From Ligula intestinalis (lineage: Eukaryota > Platyhelminthes > Cestoda > Diphyllobothriidea > Diphyllobothriidae): DNA of 64,000 nucleotides. The stretch covers positions 69,203,522 to 69,267,521 of the forward strand of contig JAYGXS010000003.1 in NCBI GenBank assembly GCA_036362985.1. Reading direction: 5' to 3'. The notes under the pieces were generated by a model. The model saw only the letters and a program-made list of their open reading frames with translations, did no database searches and was not told the origin of the DNA. Both the position numbers and the translations under genes were made by a program. Below are positions 1-11,261 of the stretch, piece by piece; within the stretch, counting starts at the first letter, position 1; each line of letters begins with the position of its first letter.

Positions 1-769
1 AAAAGTGATATTTGGTAATCTTTAATTTTAGAAATAAGTGAACTTAATAAGTATATCTTCCCTTATATTGCGGTAATTCAGACTATTTTTCACATCGGTA
101 TTAGGCTGATAGTCAACTGGCAGTGAATACTAGCGGAAGATTACAATAAGAGGCATCTAAGAGACAGCCTGTCATCCTCATTTATGCAAATTTTGTAGAT
201 TAAACTCGTTAAGGATCTTATGCTGGCAATCACGTTCTTATTGCCATGAACATGCCCACTTATGTAATAGTACTGCTAGAATGAGCTCAACCGGCTTACT
301 TAATGACAGTGTAACTGCTAAGCTGCAACAGATAAGGGCAGGATTATTTTTTTGGTTGACATTAAGTCTATCGTTAGCAGTAGCGCTGTGATAGTCGCGG
401 AGGGTTTGCGGTTGCTTAACAATTATTCAGGAAATTCCGTTTTTCCATTTGCACGTTGCCTCATGAACTGTTTTGGCTTATAAAAACAAGCCACTTCATA
501 TTTTCTGTTTTTGCACTACCTTCGCCTATCATTTGCCATTTATTCACTGTTAAATCGAAAACTACTTCCATTCCTTTTAGTACAATAGACCCTGCCTACT
601 GGATTTTGAAGTTGTTTCCGTCACTTAATGCTTACAAAAAATCCCTTTAGGCAAACAGTTTGTTAATAACTCTTCATTTCAGAACGAAATTTATTGATAT
701 GGCATGCACATGAGTCATCATCTTGAGGGCAACAGAACAAAGGAGGTTTACATGCTAGTAGAGGTAGGC
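1..769. other. AT-rich stretch with no recognised feature
   Basis: No ORF with recognisable similarity, no tRNA-like box and no repeat shared with other parts of the window was seen. The small plus-strand ORF at 456-650 has no family signature and no convincing splice borders. Confidence 0.4.
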
Positions 770-1400
770 AAAACTAGACGAAAACGCGACCTTCAAAGGA
801 CCGACACGTGAGAACGCTACGACAGCCACCGGACGCGTTCAGAGGCCACACCTGGGCAGGGACAAAGTGCGTACGCCAAGTGTCACACTGAGGACACTCC
901 TCGATGCTGCTCTCATGGACCACTAGCAGAGGGGCCAATAGGGCACAGAGGCCGTGGGTCCTTAGATGTGCTGCCACCGACAGGAGGCAGCAATCTGCTG
1001 CTGGGGACAGGAAATACTGCACCTATTAACACGAGACTGTGTTGCTGGAGACACGGGACTGTGTTGGCCTAGACGAGAGACCAGTGGTTGGCCGAGACGA
1101 GAACGACGACAAAACACACACTGCTGGCCGACATAGGAAAAGCTGCAGACATTACCGCGGTGCAGTCAAGACCGAGGTGCAGACACTTCCGAGCTGCAAG
1201 CAAGACCGAGGTGCGAACACAACCAAGCCGCAGACAAGACCTATCTGCACAGGAGGACAAGCTGTCGGACACACGAAAGACAACTCTGAGGTTCAAGCAG
1301 AACCGGTGACAGTAAACTATTATCTGCTTTCCTGTCTGCCTTTCTTTTCTTACATACGACTGGAGGATATAACCAGTGTTGACGCAGGCACGCACAAGGT
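770..1400. other. GC-richer block with short degenerate internal repeats, unidentified
   Basis: This block is clearly GC-richer than its flanks. It carries short imperfect repeats, such as a 'caagaccgaggtgc' unit at about 1168 and 1203 and a 'ggccNagacgaga' unit near 1066 and 1090. Overlapping ORFs run on both strands, as expected from GC-rich non-coding DNA, and none resembles a known protein. It could be part of an LTR or a satellite-like insertion; no boundary is visible. Confidence 0.25.
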
Positions 1401-1424
1401 ATAACAAAATTCCTCTGTTCTACC

Positions 1425-1710
1425 TGACTGTTAACTGGTCATTAAGTTTAAATAGTCAGACTGTCTGCATGCTATTAAACTGTATTGTACGAAACCCGTC
1501 AACAAAAAAACCCACATAAGTGGGAACATTAAATACTTGACGTTGACGGAATTAAAGTGTCATCCTCTTACATACACACAAACTTAATGAAATCTATTAG
1601 CAGTCTGAGGACAGTTCCATTTTCGAAAGCCATTGTAGTAATTAGGCGACCTAAGCGGGTTTCAACATCGAAGGCGTTTGTCAATTTTGTTAAATACTTA
1701 GTCTAGTCTA
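1425..1710 (+). repeat. Dispersed repeat, copy A (partner at 18140-18405)
   Basis: This segment aligns in the same orientation with 18140-18405. Shared landmarks in order are an 'actggtc' start, a 'tctgcatg' block, 'ta(t/c)naaacccgt', 'tcatc...tacacac', and the run ending 'aaatacttagt'. Divergence and small indels indicate an old duplication or an old repeat family. No coding content was seen. Confidence 0.5.
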
Positions 1711-2272
1711 GTCTAATTAGTCCTAGAGAGGTAGGATCGATATACTTCCTACGAAGCCGCATTGCAGATGCACAATTTTGCAAGTAGTTAGGAAATGGGC
1801 AGCCAGTCCGTAGTTATTGGCCATCGGGAGGTTGATAATTTATTGATATTTGAAACATTTATTTACTCGCCTATTGGTAATCGGGGCTCGTGTCAGGTGT
1901 GTGATCATGTGAGCTTTAGGTAAATCAGGTAGACATGATTAAAAGCAAGCTCTGCTCGCCCTAGAACGCATTTTATCACAGTTAGTTTATGCTAGTGTAT
2001 GCGCTTCAAAACGCGCACAAATACTGGCGATTTTATGTTGAGCTTGTTAATAACTAGATGCATTTAGACAATTTTTCATCAAATATTTGAACTTGTTTTG
2101 AAAATCACAACGGCTGCGGTATGATTTGAGCTCAAGAAGAATATTTTAAAACCAAAACTGAATACGCAGAAAAAGCCATGCTATATCATATTATAAGATA
2201 GACTTGTTTGCTTGCATAAAAATGTTATGGATGCGGAAGTAGTCGGGTCGAGCATCAGATCAATCGATTTAT

Positions 2273-2318
2273 TGTTCTGAGCTTTCGAACACTTACAGGT
2301 GTCCATATTCAGAGATGA
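2273..2318 (-). ncRNA. Hammerhead-like motif, core-mutated (left end)
   Basis: On the minus strand this reads CTGAATA, a stem-loop (gacacctgtaagtgttc), GAAAGCTC, AGAAC. Position G8 of the CTGANGA box is changed to T, so this copy should be inactive if it was a ribozyme. It is the inverted counterpart of the motif at 3357-3402. Confidence 0.45.
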
Positions 2319-2417
2319 GAAAGCAACCAAAAAGAGAGTAATTTAAGATGCCATAAGCCAACAAACTGTCAGAAATCTTTAGGTTGTCAAAGAGTTAGAA
2401 ACAGCAATCGAACAAGG

Positions 2418-2690
2418 GTTGGGGAGGGGAAAAATTAACTGTCACGGGGGTCAGAGGGGCAATTACAGTGGTGTAGGCTACTTAACTCTCAGTGGGGCTG
2501 GGGGTCATGAAAGGCAATAAGCGTTACCAGGGCCCTCTAATGGGTGACAAGGTGGCACGCTAATTGCTGTTCATGACACCCCAGCCCCACTAACAGATAA
2601 TGAGGCTGCACCACTATGATTGAGCCTCCGAACCCTCTGACCCCAGTGGCAGCTAATTTTCCCCCTCCCCCACGCTTTTTCGATAGCTGT
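2418..2690. repeat. Palindromic (foldback/MITE-like) insert, about 270 bp
   Basis: 2420-2530 is an imperfect reverse complement of 2565-2690. Both arms carry the polypurine 'ggggaggggaaaa' end, 'ggtcagagg', 'gtggtg' and 'agtggggctgggg'. A short centre lies near 2540. The insert splits a sequence that is continuous in the other arm of the host repeat (compare 'gttagaaacagc' then 'gcttatgtagcc' read on the minus strand near 3250-3285). A half copy of the same family is at 43470-43610. Confidence 0.5.
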
Positions 2691-3356
2691 TTTGAAAAAA
2701 GTAGCTTATGTAGCCCCACTCATATACCCCTAGTCCCAGCATTTTGTCGTGAAAATTCAGTGGTGATAGAGTTTTGTAGGGCGGGGAAATAGGATAGGCA
2801 GAGAAGAAATGTTTTACAAGTAAGCGTTAAGTGATAAAATGTAGTCGAAGTTGCTTCCCACGGCCGCTGGGAGCAAGTTGTTCCGCAAGTAAATTGAAGG
2901 TGTGCGAAGCGCTTCGCGCTGCGGACTTTAATTATCTTACTCCAGAACGGTAAGTTGGACCACTGGTAAGTTGAAGTAGACGACCTCGTAACCACCATTT
3001 CATATTTTCAGACATTCAAGAAACCAGCAATTTGTTGATCAGGTTTTTGCCCCAATAAGTAAAATGGTAATACAATTTAGGAAAATCTGCAGATATAAAT
3101 CAACAACACTTCTAAATAGAGTAGAATAAAATTGCATTTAGCATTTATTAAAGTATAGCCCACTACCGTCCCCAATTTTCCGCACATATAACCCAATAAC
3201 CACCATTTTTGTAGGAAAACATGCGGGTTGAAGGAATAAATAAGTAGGGCTACATAAGCTCCTGTTGCCGCTGTTTCTAACCCTTTCACAATCTGACGAT
3301 TTCTGACAGTTGATTGTCCTATGCCCTCCATAATTACCCTCTTTTTGGTTGCTTTC

Positions 3357-3402
3357 TCATCTCTGAAGATGGACACTTGTAAGTGTTTGAAAGCTCAGAA
3401 CA
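3357..3402 (+). ncRNA. Hammerhead-ribozyme-like motif (right end)
   Basis: CTGAAGA is at 3363-3369, then one extra T. An 8-bp helix II follows (ggacactt / aagtgttt), then GAAA, a two-pair helix III (AGCT) and cleavage-site C. A three-pair helix I forms between 'tct' and 'aga'. An AATAAAT signal follows at once. Hammerhead ribozymes in PLE terminal repeats are established in the literature. Activity here is inferred, and the extra base after the CTGANGA box departs from the canonical core. Confidence 0.5.
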
Positions 3403-3454
3403 ATAAATCAATTGATCTGCTGCTCGAACCGCCTTCTTCCGCATCCATACGAAT

Positions 3455-4585
3455 ACCTGGATTGCGAACCTTCTCATTCATTCAATAAAAATGTTAGCTT
3501 GACCTATTTTTATTTTGTAAAATATGTAATATCTCTACCGCTCGCGACATAATTATGTTATAGATGTTATCTGTTTTACACATTTGCTGAACTGTATTTA
3601 CTTATAAAATGAGGCAAATGTTACTTAGTGGAGACGGTAGCTTAACCACACTTTAAATGTAGTGAGGTTGAATGTGGGAAGTTAACAACAAAATCCAGGC
3701 CACAATTTAAATGTGACGACAAGGAATACACAGGACGCGATTCTTGCGGAAAGCCAAAAACGGTGGAACGCCTTTTCAACCTCTTGTGCGCCAGGCGTGC
3801 TGTAGGAAGATGGGTCGTGGGTAGGCAGATAGAAACTTCTAGAAGAAACATTTAAACACAAGTAATGGAATAGCTGGAGTGCGCAAGGAATAGATTGCAA
3901 ACAATAAACTGCGAGGGCGAACCCTAGCGTATTTAGGTAACACGAATTTATAAGTTAGGCCTTCAATTACTCAGGCCAAAATTTTCCAGCAGCTTAACTG
4001 TTTTGGCCATCTAAATATGGAATGTACGGATTTGTAGATAATTTTAGCTGAAAATAGACTGTGTGAGTAAAGGTATAACTAAATGTAAAGAGTTCGGTGC
4101 TGTTTCGAAAAACATATTTCTTCTCTTTCACATGGGGTGTACTTGCAGCATGTCTTTGGGATCTCCGGAAGCAGCGATAAGTAAATAGTATATAATCATG
4201 GTCTTTGAGGACTTTTTATTCAAAATTCCCCGTTGTTTCTCGCAGATGCCATATATTGTACAAATAGTTTTCCTGATGTTTACAACTTTTCTGCCTTCCT
4301 TCCAGTTCGATGCTCTCTTCAGTAATTTTCACGAAAAACAGGCTAGTTATTTACGATACTGTGTTATGACTTTAGACATTGTTGGACATTTTATGCTTAG
4401 AGCCATCACACACACAGCACAGAAAATGTATCTAGCCTGAGTCTTAGCAAGTGTATTTCTATCGAAAGCCAAAAATTTAGGTAATTTCAGCAAATTGTGA
4501 TAAAATGCATGGCTACCAGCGGGTCCTTGTAGTTTATTTGAATGGAGCGTTGACTGAACCAAAGTCTCCAAATTGTTGGCGTGGG
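3455..4585. other. Unassigned, no gene recognised
   Basis: Several short ORFs overlap on both strands (3642-3900 minus, 4198-4440 plus). None has a domain signature. The minus-strand ORF at 3642-3900 in two frames looks like random open sequence. Confidence 0.4.
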
Positions 4586-5460
4586 TTTCAGCCCCACCAA
4601 GACCAAGGACCCTGCCATCAAGACACGTTCACATTTATTGACGACATCAGGGACATAAACCTAAAGGCATGATGATGCTCTCCTTAGACGTCTCGTCGCT
4701 ATTTACGAACGTCCCGGTCGTGGAAACAGTAGATTACATCTGCGACTTCCTATTGACGAATCAGACAGAAGGAGGAATTCCAATAGAAGCCCTGAAGGAA
4801 CTTCTACTAAAATGCACATTAAATGTGCAGTTCCTTTTTGATAACCAACTATATCGACAGATAGACGGCGTCGCCATGGGCTCCCCTTTGGGCCTCTCCT
4901 AGCAAATATCTTCATGGGCAGGCTGGAGAAGTTTCAACTTAGCGACCAGATTCATGAATTTAAACACTACGATCGCTATGTCGATGATACCTTTGCTATC
5001 GCCCCAGCAGACACTAATATAGACTTTCTCCTAAATACTGTCAACCGTGATTTACAAGGTCTCATTAGATTACCCAAAGTCCCTGGGTCAACGGCTGCTG
5101 GCAACAGCGGAGGCCACGGCCATTCGCCTGATGAAGTCGGTGTTGTGCGCACAGTAAAACCATCTCCAGGCCCCAAGCCTGGCATAGCCAGCGGCCGCAG
5201 AACTACCAGCATTTTCCACGCGTTTTTTCCCCTGTCCCTCTCTTAATTACCCTGTCACTACCCTTTTTTATCAACCCAAACCCAAAGCCCCCATTCCCAA
5301 GACTAAGTTGATTAGGACGATAATTAATTGATTGTTTATCACCTTTTACCTTCCCCTTCCATGTAAATGTAATAGCCCAAAGAGAATTTATCGAAAGTAT
5401 ACGTATGCTCGCCAACTGTCCTTCTGAATTATCGAATGGGGATTTTCGCAATTTTCTGTG
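4586..5460 (+). mobile_element. PLE copy 1: RT palm fused by deletion to GIY-YIG tail
   Basis: This is a Penelope-like retroelement fragment. The RT palm is readable: MLSLDVSSLFTNVP (motif A, from about 4675), QIDGVAMGSPLG (from about 4860), and DRYVDDTFAIAPAD (catalytic YVDD, near 4978-5015) after one frameshift at about 4900. At about 5052 the sequence jumps straight to the end of the GIY-YIG domain (homologous to 22621-22770), out of frame. This removes about 0.7 kb relative to the 21.6-kb copy; the junction carries 'atttacaaggtc', found at the equivalent endonuclease position. The 3' end (5380-5460) retains degraded PLTR sequence. The element is non-functional. Confidence 0.8.
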
Positions 5461-6035
5461 TAATACTGAGGTTTACATTTGGGGATCAGCTAATCTCATG
5501 GAGAAAATGACCAGCTTACCTTGTTAATGTATTTTATGCAAACGGCTTTAGACCGAGTCCATCAAAGTTATTTGTATCTTTCTCCAATTTTGAGTACATG
5601 AGAGATTTATTTGGTAAGTTACTTTGCGAGTTTTATTTGCACATATTATTTTGTGCAAAAAAAATTGTGTTTGACCGAACACACACAAAAATATTTTGTG
5701 AGGTGTTTGGAACCCGTATTCAAACGATCATTCAGACAATAACACGTTACTGTCAGACCCTTTAAGAAAACATTTTAAATGATTGTATGAGTTTATAGGG
5801 GTGAAATTTGCATAATTGTGGATATGCAAGTGATTTAAAACGCAATGTGCCACGTGAGGTTACTATCCTTTGGTTTATGTCAGCAAATCACTGATTTAAG
5901 CTTACGATTTGGCAAGTCGGAGTGCATACCACATTGGCCGGCAAGTACCTCTTAAAAACAGTGGAATAATATAGATCGAAAACGTTGTATAAAAACGCTG
6001 TCCAGTAATAACAGTCTGGCATATAATCAGCTCAC

Positions 6036-6122
6036 CCCATTTCGTGTTTGCACTGCTCACAGGCAACCACTGGCCGACAGTTGCATTTGTATTTTGGACG
6101 GGCTTTCGCGTTACGAGTTTTG
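6036..6122 (-). CDS. Candidate Cys-rich exon (DUR3-like gene, downstream part)
   Basis: An 87-bp minus-strand segment is bounded by an acceptor (ttctttacag) and a donor (ATGG|gtgagc). It reads open in one frame as a basic stretch followed by four cysteines (KYKCNCRP, VACEQCKHEM). From memory, some animal DUR3-like sodium:solute symporters carry a Cys-rich insert after the segment encoded by the 8.1-kb exon, which would fit the order here. The exon is small and the family link is inference; an unrelated zinc-binding segment is possible. Confidence 0.3.
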
Positions 6123-8047
6123 CTGTAAAGAAGGCAACACGTTGCAAACACGGAATGGCTGGAAAGGAGTAAAAAAGATCTATGACAGGTGACAACTTAA
6201 GCACTGTGGCCAGATAATCCTAGATTTTGTAGCTGTGGCCGGTGTGGGCGTTAGAACCGGATACCTGAATAATCTGCAAACTTTCGAATGTAAATCCGAA
6301 GTTAATCATAGCATTTGGCTTGTTTTTACAGAGCGATTTATGTATCTAGTCAAAATAGACTTTTGCATATAGAAGGCAGCAAACTCAGGTCGCTTATGCT
6401 TGAAACTGTCCTCAATCTGCTAGCCGGAAGAACTTAAGCAGCAAACTCTAATTTCTTGTGATAAATATTTTAAAAATCAAGCAGGGAGGCTTCAGTCTCA
6501 TGGTCGACAATCCAGATAAATGTGCATTTGCCATCCAAGATGATCAGTAGAAAATTAGAGCAAAAAAAGCGTCATACTGCTGACGTGGTTAGGATAATTT
6601 AAGTATAATTATGTACGAATCAACCTCATTCCAACAAGACAGAACGGTTACAGTCTACTTTAACTAAAATTTTCGATAACGGAAAATTACTTTTTATGGT
6701 CGGGCATGTCAAGGATGTACAGATGTTTGTAGAGCTTTGAACTGCGAGTTAGGATGTATTTGGCTTGACTGATATTATCATTTAGTTGCTTTGAGGGTCA
6801 AAGTGAATGCTTATCAATAAATCTGGTACTTGACCCTATATGTTAATTCAGGAACGCTGAGCAGTTTCTGTTTAGGACGTTTCCCATTTCCTTCAAGGTG
6901 ATGGTAAAAGAAGGAGACAGTGTGTAGTACTCATTGGGATATATCTTCCACTGGCCACATACCTTTTTTTCTGCTTAAAGCACCTATTATCTGTCGGCTA
7001 ACACAACCTGGCTGATGACTGCAGAACTTTTTTGTTGATCCCGAGCAAAATTAAAAATATCCAAAATGTCCAGACCTCCCGAGCAGAGCAATCTGAGCAT
7101 TTTGCAATAATATTTGGAACTATTGGTCGACAGGGTGTAAAGTCACCTATGTACTCTCTGCTGGAATCGACATAGGCATCGCTTTTTAAAGAATAAAATT
7201 AGCACATTGAATCCGCATCAATATATTTATTATGATCGGGAATTTTACTGGCACAGCTCATAGAATATTTTCGCTTCAGCAGCTGCTTTCTAGATAGCAG
7301 ATCTAAGCTTACTTGAACCAGCGTCTACCCCGTCACTGCGGCTAAAAATTTTAGTCATGGAGTATTCATTGATAGAATTCCGTTTTAAAAAACAAGATCC
7401 TTTATTTTGCGAACAGCGTCTTCACGTTCTCGATATTCTATTGGAGGGCAACAGTTTTCTCGATAGGACAGTTTATTTATATTGAGTAAAATTGATCAAA
7501 CGGGTTACATTAAAAACAACATTGTATACTACTGTGTAATATTTTTTATATTTGGTCTCAGTTGCACAATTTCCAGAAGTGGAATTGTCTTTGCTCTTAG
7601 CAGGTCGATGCTTACTTCTTTACTTCAATATTATATAAAAGGAAGATTATCGAGTGTCGCTATCGAGGCAGTACTCGCGATAGCTCATAACAGTAAAAAA
7701 CAGGCACAGGTTGGCAAAATTAATTGAATATTCAACTCCTGAACTGGGAGAGCTATTAAGATTTGTGTTTATATTTCCAGCAAGAATAATCCGAACAGAA
7801 TATCCAGAATTAGTTTCAAGCCAACAATCAGCTAATAAATTGACGGCCCTAGCTCTTATGTCAGGATGGTTGTCAAATTCAGTACATGAACGGACCATTT
7901 ACAATATCTGACTACAAACCCAAATCCAACAAACTTGGAGTTTTTCTTATGTTTCCTGTTCTTTTTGTTTAAGCTTCAATCTGGAAGCTTAAGTTTGGCG
8001 AATAATGATAAAGCGGAACGGTACAACAAATATTCACTACATCTTAC
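6123..8047. other. Presumed intron, nothing recognised
   Basis: AT-rich sequence lies between two candidate minus-strand exons. ORFs at 7482-7727 (plus) and 7647-7898 (minus) overlap each other and match nothing known to me. Confidence 0.35.
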
Positions 8048-8205
8048 TTTAATGTGAGTTGAGAAAATATCAACCGTAAGCATGGAACTGATTGAGAAGA
8101 TTAGAAATAATCCGGCAGTCACCAGGACATAGGCATTCATTGCAAACAACAGGAGAACACCGTTCCGTCCAAACAATTCTTCGTACATCGTGATCGGTGC
8201 CATTG
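8048..8205 (-). CDS. Candidate exon of a sodium:solute symporter (DUR3-like)
   Basis: A 158-bp minus-strand exon has a strong acceptor (ccattttcag) and a donor (TTAAA|gtaaga). It encodes about 52 residues: ELFGRNGVLLL, then a hydrophobic helix, then SISSMLTVDIFSTHIK. In the SSF/DUR3 family the equivalent transmembrane segment reads roughly as 'lGk.Ga.ll...AVTS..SaE.iAvSSi.tyDIYkTY'; the spacing of the hydrophobic helix, the SS pair and the DI pair agrees. DUR3 proteins carry urea or polyamines across the plasma membrane with sodium or protons. The catalytic-like neighbours cannot be checked from one exon. The exon at 14.6 kb would lie upstream and 6.1 kb downstream. Confidence 0.5.
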
Positions 8206-8555
8206 CTGAAAATGGAAAACAGAATTAAAGTTTATCAGTGGTAATATAAATTCATACAGAAGACTAGTAATTTGTTGTAACTTAGTCCACTATCATAGCT
8301 TGTAAATTCAAATATATTTACTTTCCCTAATTTGGCTTGATGTTTCAGTTAAAAAAAAAACTGTGGGACCCTTTCTTTTTATCCTTACTTAACTTAATAG
8401 CCATTTTAAGTAAAAACTTGCATTATGCTTGGAAGTCCGTGTATTTAAAAAAATTTAATCATGGATTTGTGTTCACCTTCATATTATGCTTTATGAAGAA
8501 AAATCTAGATTCTCACACCAGCTGCGACGCTAATTTTCAATGTAAAGCCTTCTGA
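8206..8555. other. Presumed intron, nothing recognised
   Basis: The plus-strand ORF at 8337-8555 is AT-rich (KKKLW, FFLSLL) and has no family signature. Confidence 0.35.
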
Positions 8556-8559
8556 AATT

Positions 8560-8640
8560 TTAAAGTCAATTATACAAACATGCGTTTTCTGTGTCTCATC
8601 ATCGGGCCGGTACAATTTCAGTAAAAATTAATAGAACATT
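8560..8640 (-). repeat. PLTR remnant with hammerhead-like core
   Basis: On the minus strand this reads 'accggcccgatgatga', a short loop, GAAAACGCATGT. It matches the PLE terminal-repeat pieces at 55680-55775 (minus) and 57530-57600 (plus), which share 'ccggcccgatgatga' and 'GAAAACAT'. It is probably the 3' end of an otherwise lost PLE insertion. The CTGATGA box appears here as CGATGATGA. Confidence 0.4.
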
Positions 8641-9285
8641 TTTGAACAGGGTTTATAAATGTCTTAGCAGTAAAACGCATCGTTCTTAATTCGCATGCAA
8701 GACATGGTCATTATGTTAGGGTAAACGACACTGAGGAAGAAAACCAACAGAGAAGGCTATAAACACTGTTCATAGATTGACATTGGGCAGTGAACATGGT
8801 AAAAATTTAGTTTAGGTCTCAAAAAAGCGCGCTGAAATTCCATTGTTGTGCACTACAAGACAAATGACTAAAGATTATGTACTTTGGGCATTATAAAGAA
8901 ACGAAAATTCAAATAAACCTAAAGAGCGTATAAAAGTAGAAAACTGAAATACTTATAGAATCTCATGTTTGACTACAAGATTGCACGCAATGAATAAAAT
9001 ATGCAAATACGCTGATATCGGGAAATGCTTAAACTCTCGAAGCAACGCAAAGAAATATTAATTTCCATGCCTACCAGAAAGCAAAGTGGTAAATGAAAAA
9101 AAGAAAATCTCATGTCAATAATCAATCTAAAAGTTAAGTACAAATAAAGTTAACTAACTAAAGAATGCTAAACTAAAATAAACAAAACTAACTCAATCTA
9201 AAACTAAATAACAAGAACTAAAGTTAACTAACTAAAGAAAGCTCATTTAAAATAAGCTGAACTTTAGAATATCCAGTCACAAAAC

Positions 9286-10250
9286 ATGTACAAGGCACAG
9301 AGAAATAAGGTAAAGAACCAATGCTTCAAGAGTGGCATAATCAACCGTGCAGTAGAGAAACCAAAGCTTTTCAACAATTTCATTGAGCAGTGCACTCGAA
9401 ATAGAGACGCCATCCTGTTGTTAAAAACGGATGGAGGTGCAAAGCTTTACGAAAACAACGAAAAGACTGACTATCTATCCAACTTCTTTCAGTTGGTTTT
9501 TATGAGAGTGGTTGACCTAACCGTCATCAACTTAAGTACAGAGGAGATTCTGACCATTAACTTTGTTGACCTCACGGAAGTTACCGTCCTGAATGACTTA
9601 TAAAGCTGCAAGAAACGGATACGCCGGGTGCAGATGGAATACCCGCAAAGCTGTTACACGAGCTAGCTGTGGATTTGGCGAAACGTCTGTACTTACTCCG
9701 CTGAGTCTCCCCTGCAATAGGCTAATTGCCAACCTCATGAAAGAGAGCGTGGATCTCACTAATTCACAAAAATGGGAGTCTGGCGTCCGTAAACAAGTTT
9801 GTGCAACCCCTAATTGGAGTATGACATTCAAGCCTGGAAATCCTGGAAATTCAAAGACCGAAAAACCCTTGAAAGTGTTTAACATCGCGCAGCTTAGTCA
9901 GTACCACGCCAAGGATACTTTTCTTGTGATACACACTTGAACCATCGTGACTTTTTTCCTCTGAATTACAGACAGCTACGCAGTGACCTAAATCAGACAT
10001 TTTACATGCTGCTAGGTCAGGATGTTTACCTCGCTTCCAATGATTTCTTGTAGCCGGCCACTACTACAAGCTTGGGCGGACATCTTCCTATACTACGTGT
10101 GACTGGAGCAACATTGGTTTCAAGAAAATTCTTCTTCTTAAAGAAAGAAATTTAGGCATGGAATGATTTGCCTGTGAATATTGTTAGGTCCCCTTCTCCG
10201 GATAGATTTAAGATGAAATTAGACCAGTGTATCATCTGAGATGAACACAG
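9286..10250 (+). mobile_element. CR1/Jockey-type LINE fragment, internally deleted
   Basis: 9286-9560 reads as the linker between endonuclease and RT of CR1/Jockey-type LINEs (KPKLFNNFIEQCT, then LLLKTDGGAKLYENNEK, DYLSNFFQ). 9601-9700 in another frame gives the RT fingers sequence TPGADGIPAKLLHELA, the family's 'aPGpDGIPa.lLk' motif. The RT core is then missing. The C-terminal signature reappears near 10125-10230 (FFLKKEI, stop, AWNDLPVNIVRSPSPDRFK). It carries frameshifts and stops and is a dead copy. Confidence 0.65.
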
Positions 10251-10830
10251 AGCAACTTTTAGTCGACACTGCCGAGCATTTATATGTTATAGTTCACACA
10301 ACTACCATTTTTAAATAGTTCTTGTTGAGAAATCTTACCTCATACATTTTCGTTGTCCCCCTTTGTGTTTTCACGAACTGCGAAGATCGTGTCAATCATC
10401 GCCACCACCGAACCTTGTAGTCTTAAGCTACACGGATCCTTCTGATTTCTTCGCCTGGTTGGAAGCCTCAGTAAGCAGCAACGGCGTATGTTGGGCGCAT
10501 CACCGACATTTCGGTAACGTTCTCGTGACCTTCCCCTTAGATGACGCTTACGATATTGATAAAAATCGCGATGAGCTCCTCCTGTTATGCGTCAACCACT
10601 CTTAGCAGCAGCAGGTCATCCTATCTTGCATATACTTTAAATTTCTCCAAATGGCACTCACACCCATAGGATATCCAAACAGTGCCTAAGAAGGTTTTCC
10701 TTTCCGCTCCTCCTACTTAGTTGCGTTTACTGACATCGCCACTCCTTGGAATTGCCACGGTAAATCAATGCGTGGCAAACTGCTCTGTACCAAGGTCATT
10801 TAGCTATACTGTCTTTAATAAACGTGACGT
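10251..10830. other. Unassigned between LINE and PLE
   Basis: A plus-strand ORF at 10363-10605 is open for 80 codons but I recognise nothing in it and found no paired splice borders. Confidence 0.3.
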
Positions 10831-11119
10831 GAAATCAGTTTATTGCAAACAATTGCTTTCAGCAAACCTTTATCAGACCAAAGGTTTGCAAGAGAAATTA
10901 ACGCTGTACATAACAATTAAAGTTTGAATGGGTAGAAAAATCAATTACTACCTAACATGGGTGCTGATTGGCCAACGCGGACTATGTCAGTTTGCGCATG
11001 TAGGCCATGTCAGCGTGTTGGTTGAGGGAACGTCGCTAGTTGGAAGAGGCAAAATCTTATCACCACCTGGTGTCGGTTTAGGCCATGAAAGTGAAAGAGC
11101 TTGTGTCAGAGTCTTCTGA
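10831..11119 (-). mobile_element. Inverted 3' fragment at the 5' side of PLE copy 2
   Basis: Read on the minus strand it starts with the last codons of the PLE endonuclease ORF (homologous to 13665-13790), runs through the 3' untranslated part and ends in the PLTR. The plus-strand ORF at 10928-11119 is only a shadow of this. Junction with the plus-strand copy is at about 11116-11119. Confidence 0.8.
10838..10882 (-). ncRNA. Hammerhead-like motif, core-mutated
   Basis: Minus strand: TTTGGT, CTGATAA, a loop ending 'gct', GAAA, GCAATTGT, TTGC. G8 of the box is A, which should abolish cleavage. It is the homologue of 11262-11302. Confidence 0.45.
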
Positions 11120-11261
11120 AAACCAACACGCTGACATGACCTACATGCGCAAACTGACATAGTCCGCGTTGGCCAATCAGGACCCGTGTTAGATAGTTAT
11201 TGATTTTTCTACCTATTTAAACTTTTAGTGTTATGAGCAGCGGTAATTTCCCTTGCAAACA

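Larger units (their letters stand above)
2226..3454. mobile_element. Non-coding PLE-derived element with outward-facing inverted ends
   Basis: The outer segments 2226-2417 and about 3245-3454 are inverted copies of each other. Both begin outside with a 'ggatgcggaag' type end, then AATAAAT, then a hammerhead-like motif, then the shared 'gagaaagcaaccaaaaagag' block. The left arm continues at about 2691-2728 after a nested palindromic insert. The inner part (3085-3290) is shared with 38045-38290. No RT or endonuclease coding was found inside, so this looks non-autonomous. The PLE assignment rests on the 3'-end motif shared with endonuclease-bearing loci at 47.7 and 30.1 kb. Confidence 0.55.

Noticed and set aside
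1039..1407. Overlapping ORFs on both strands as possible genes
   Set aside because: GC-rich low-order repeats open all frames; no domain, no splice context.
10928..11119. 63-codon plus-strand ORF as a small gene
   Set aside because: Antisense of the inverted PLE 3' fragment.
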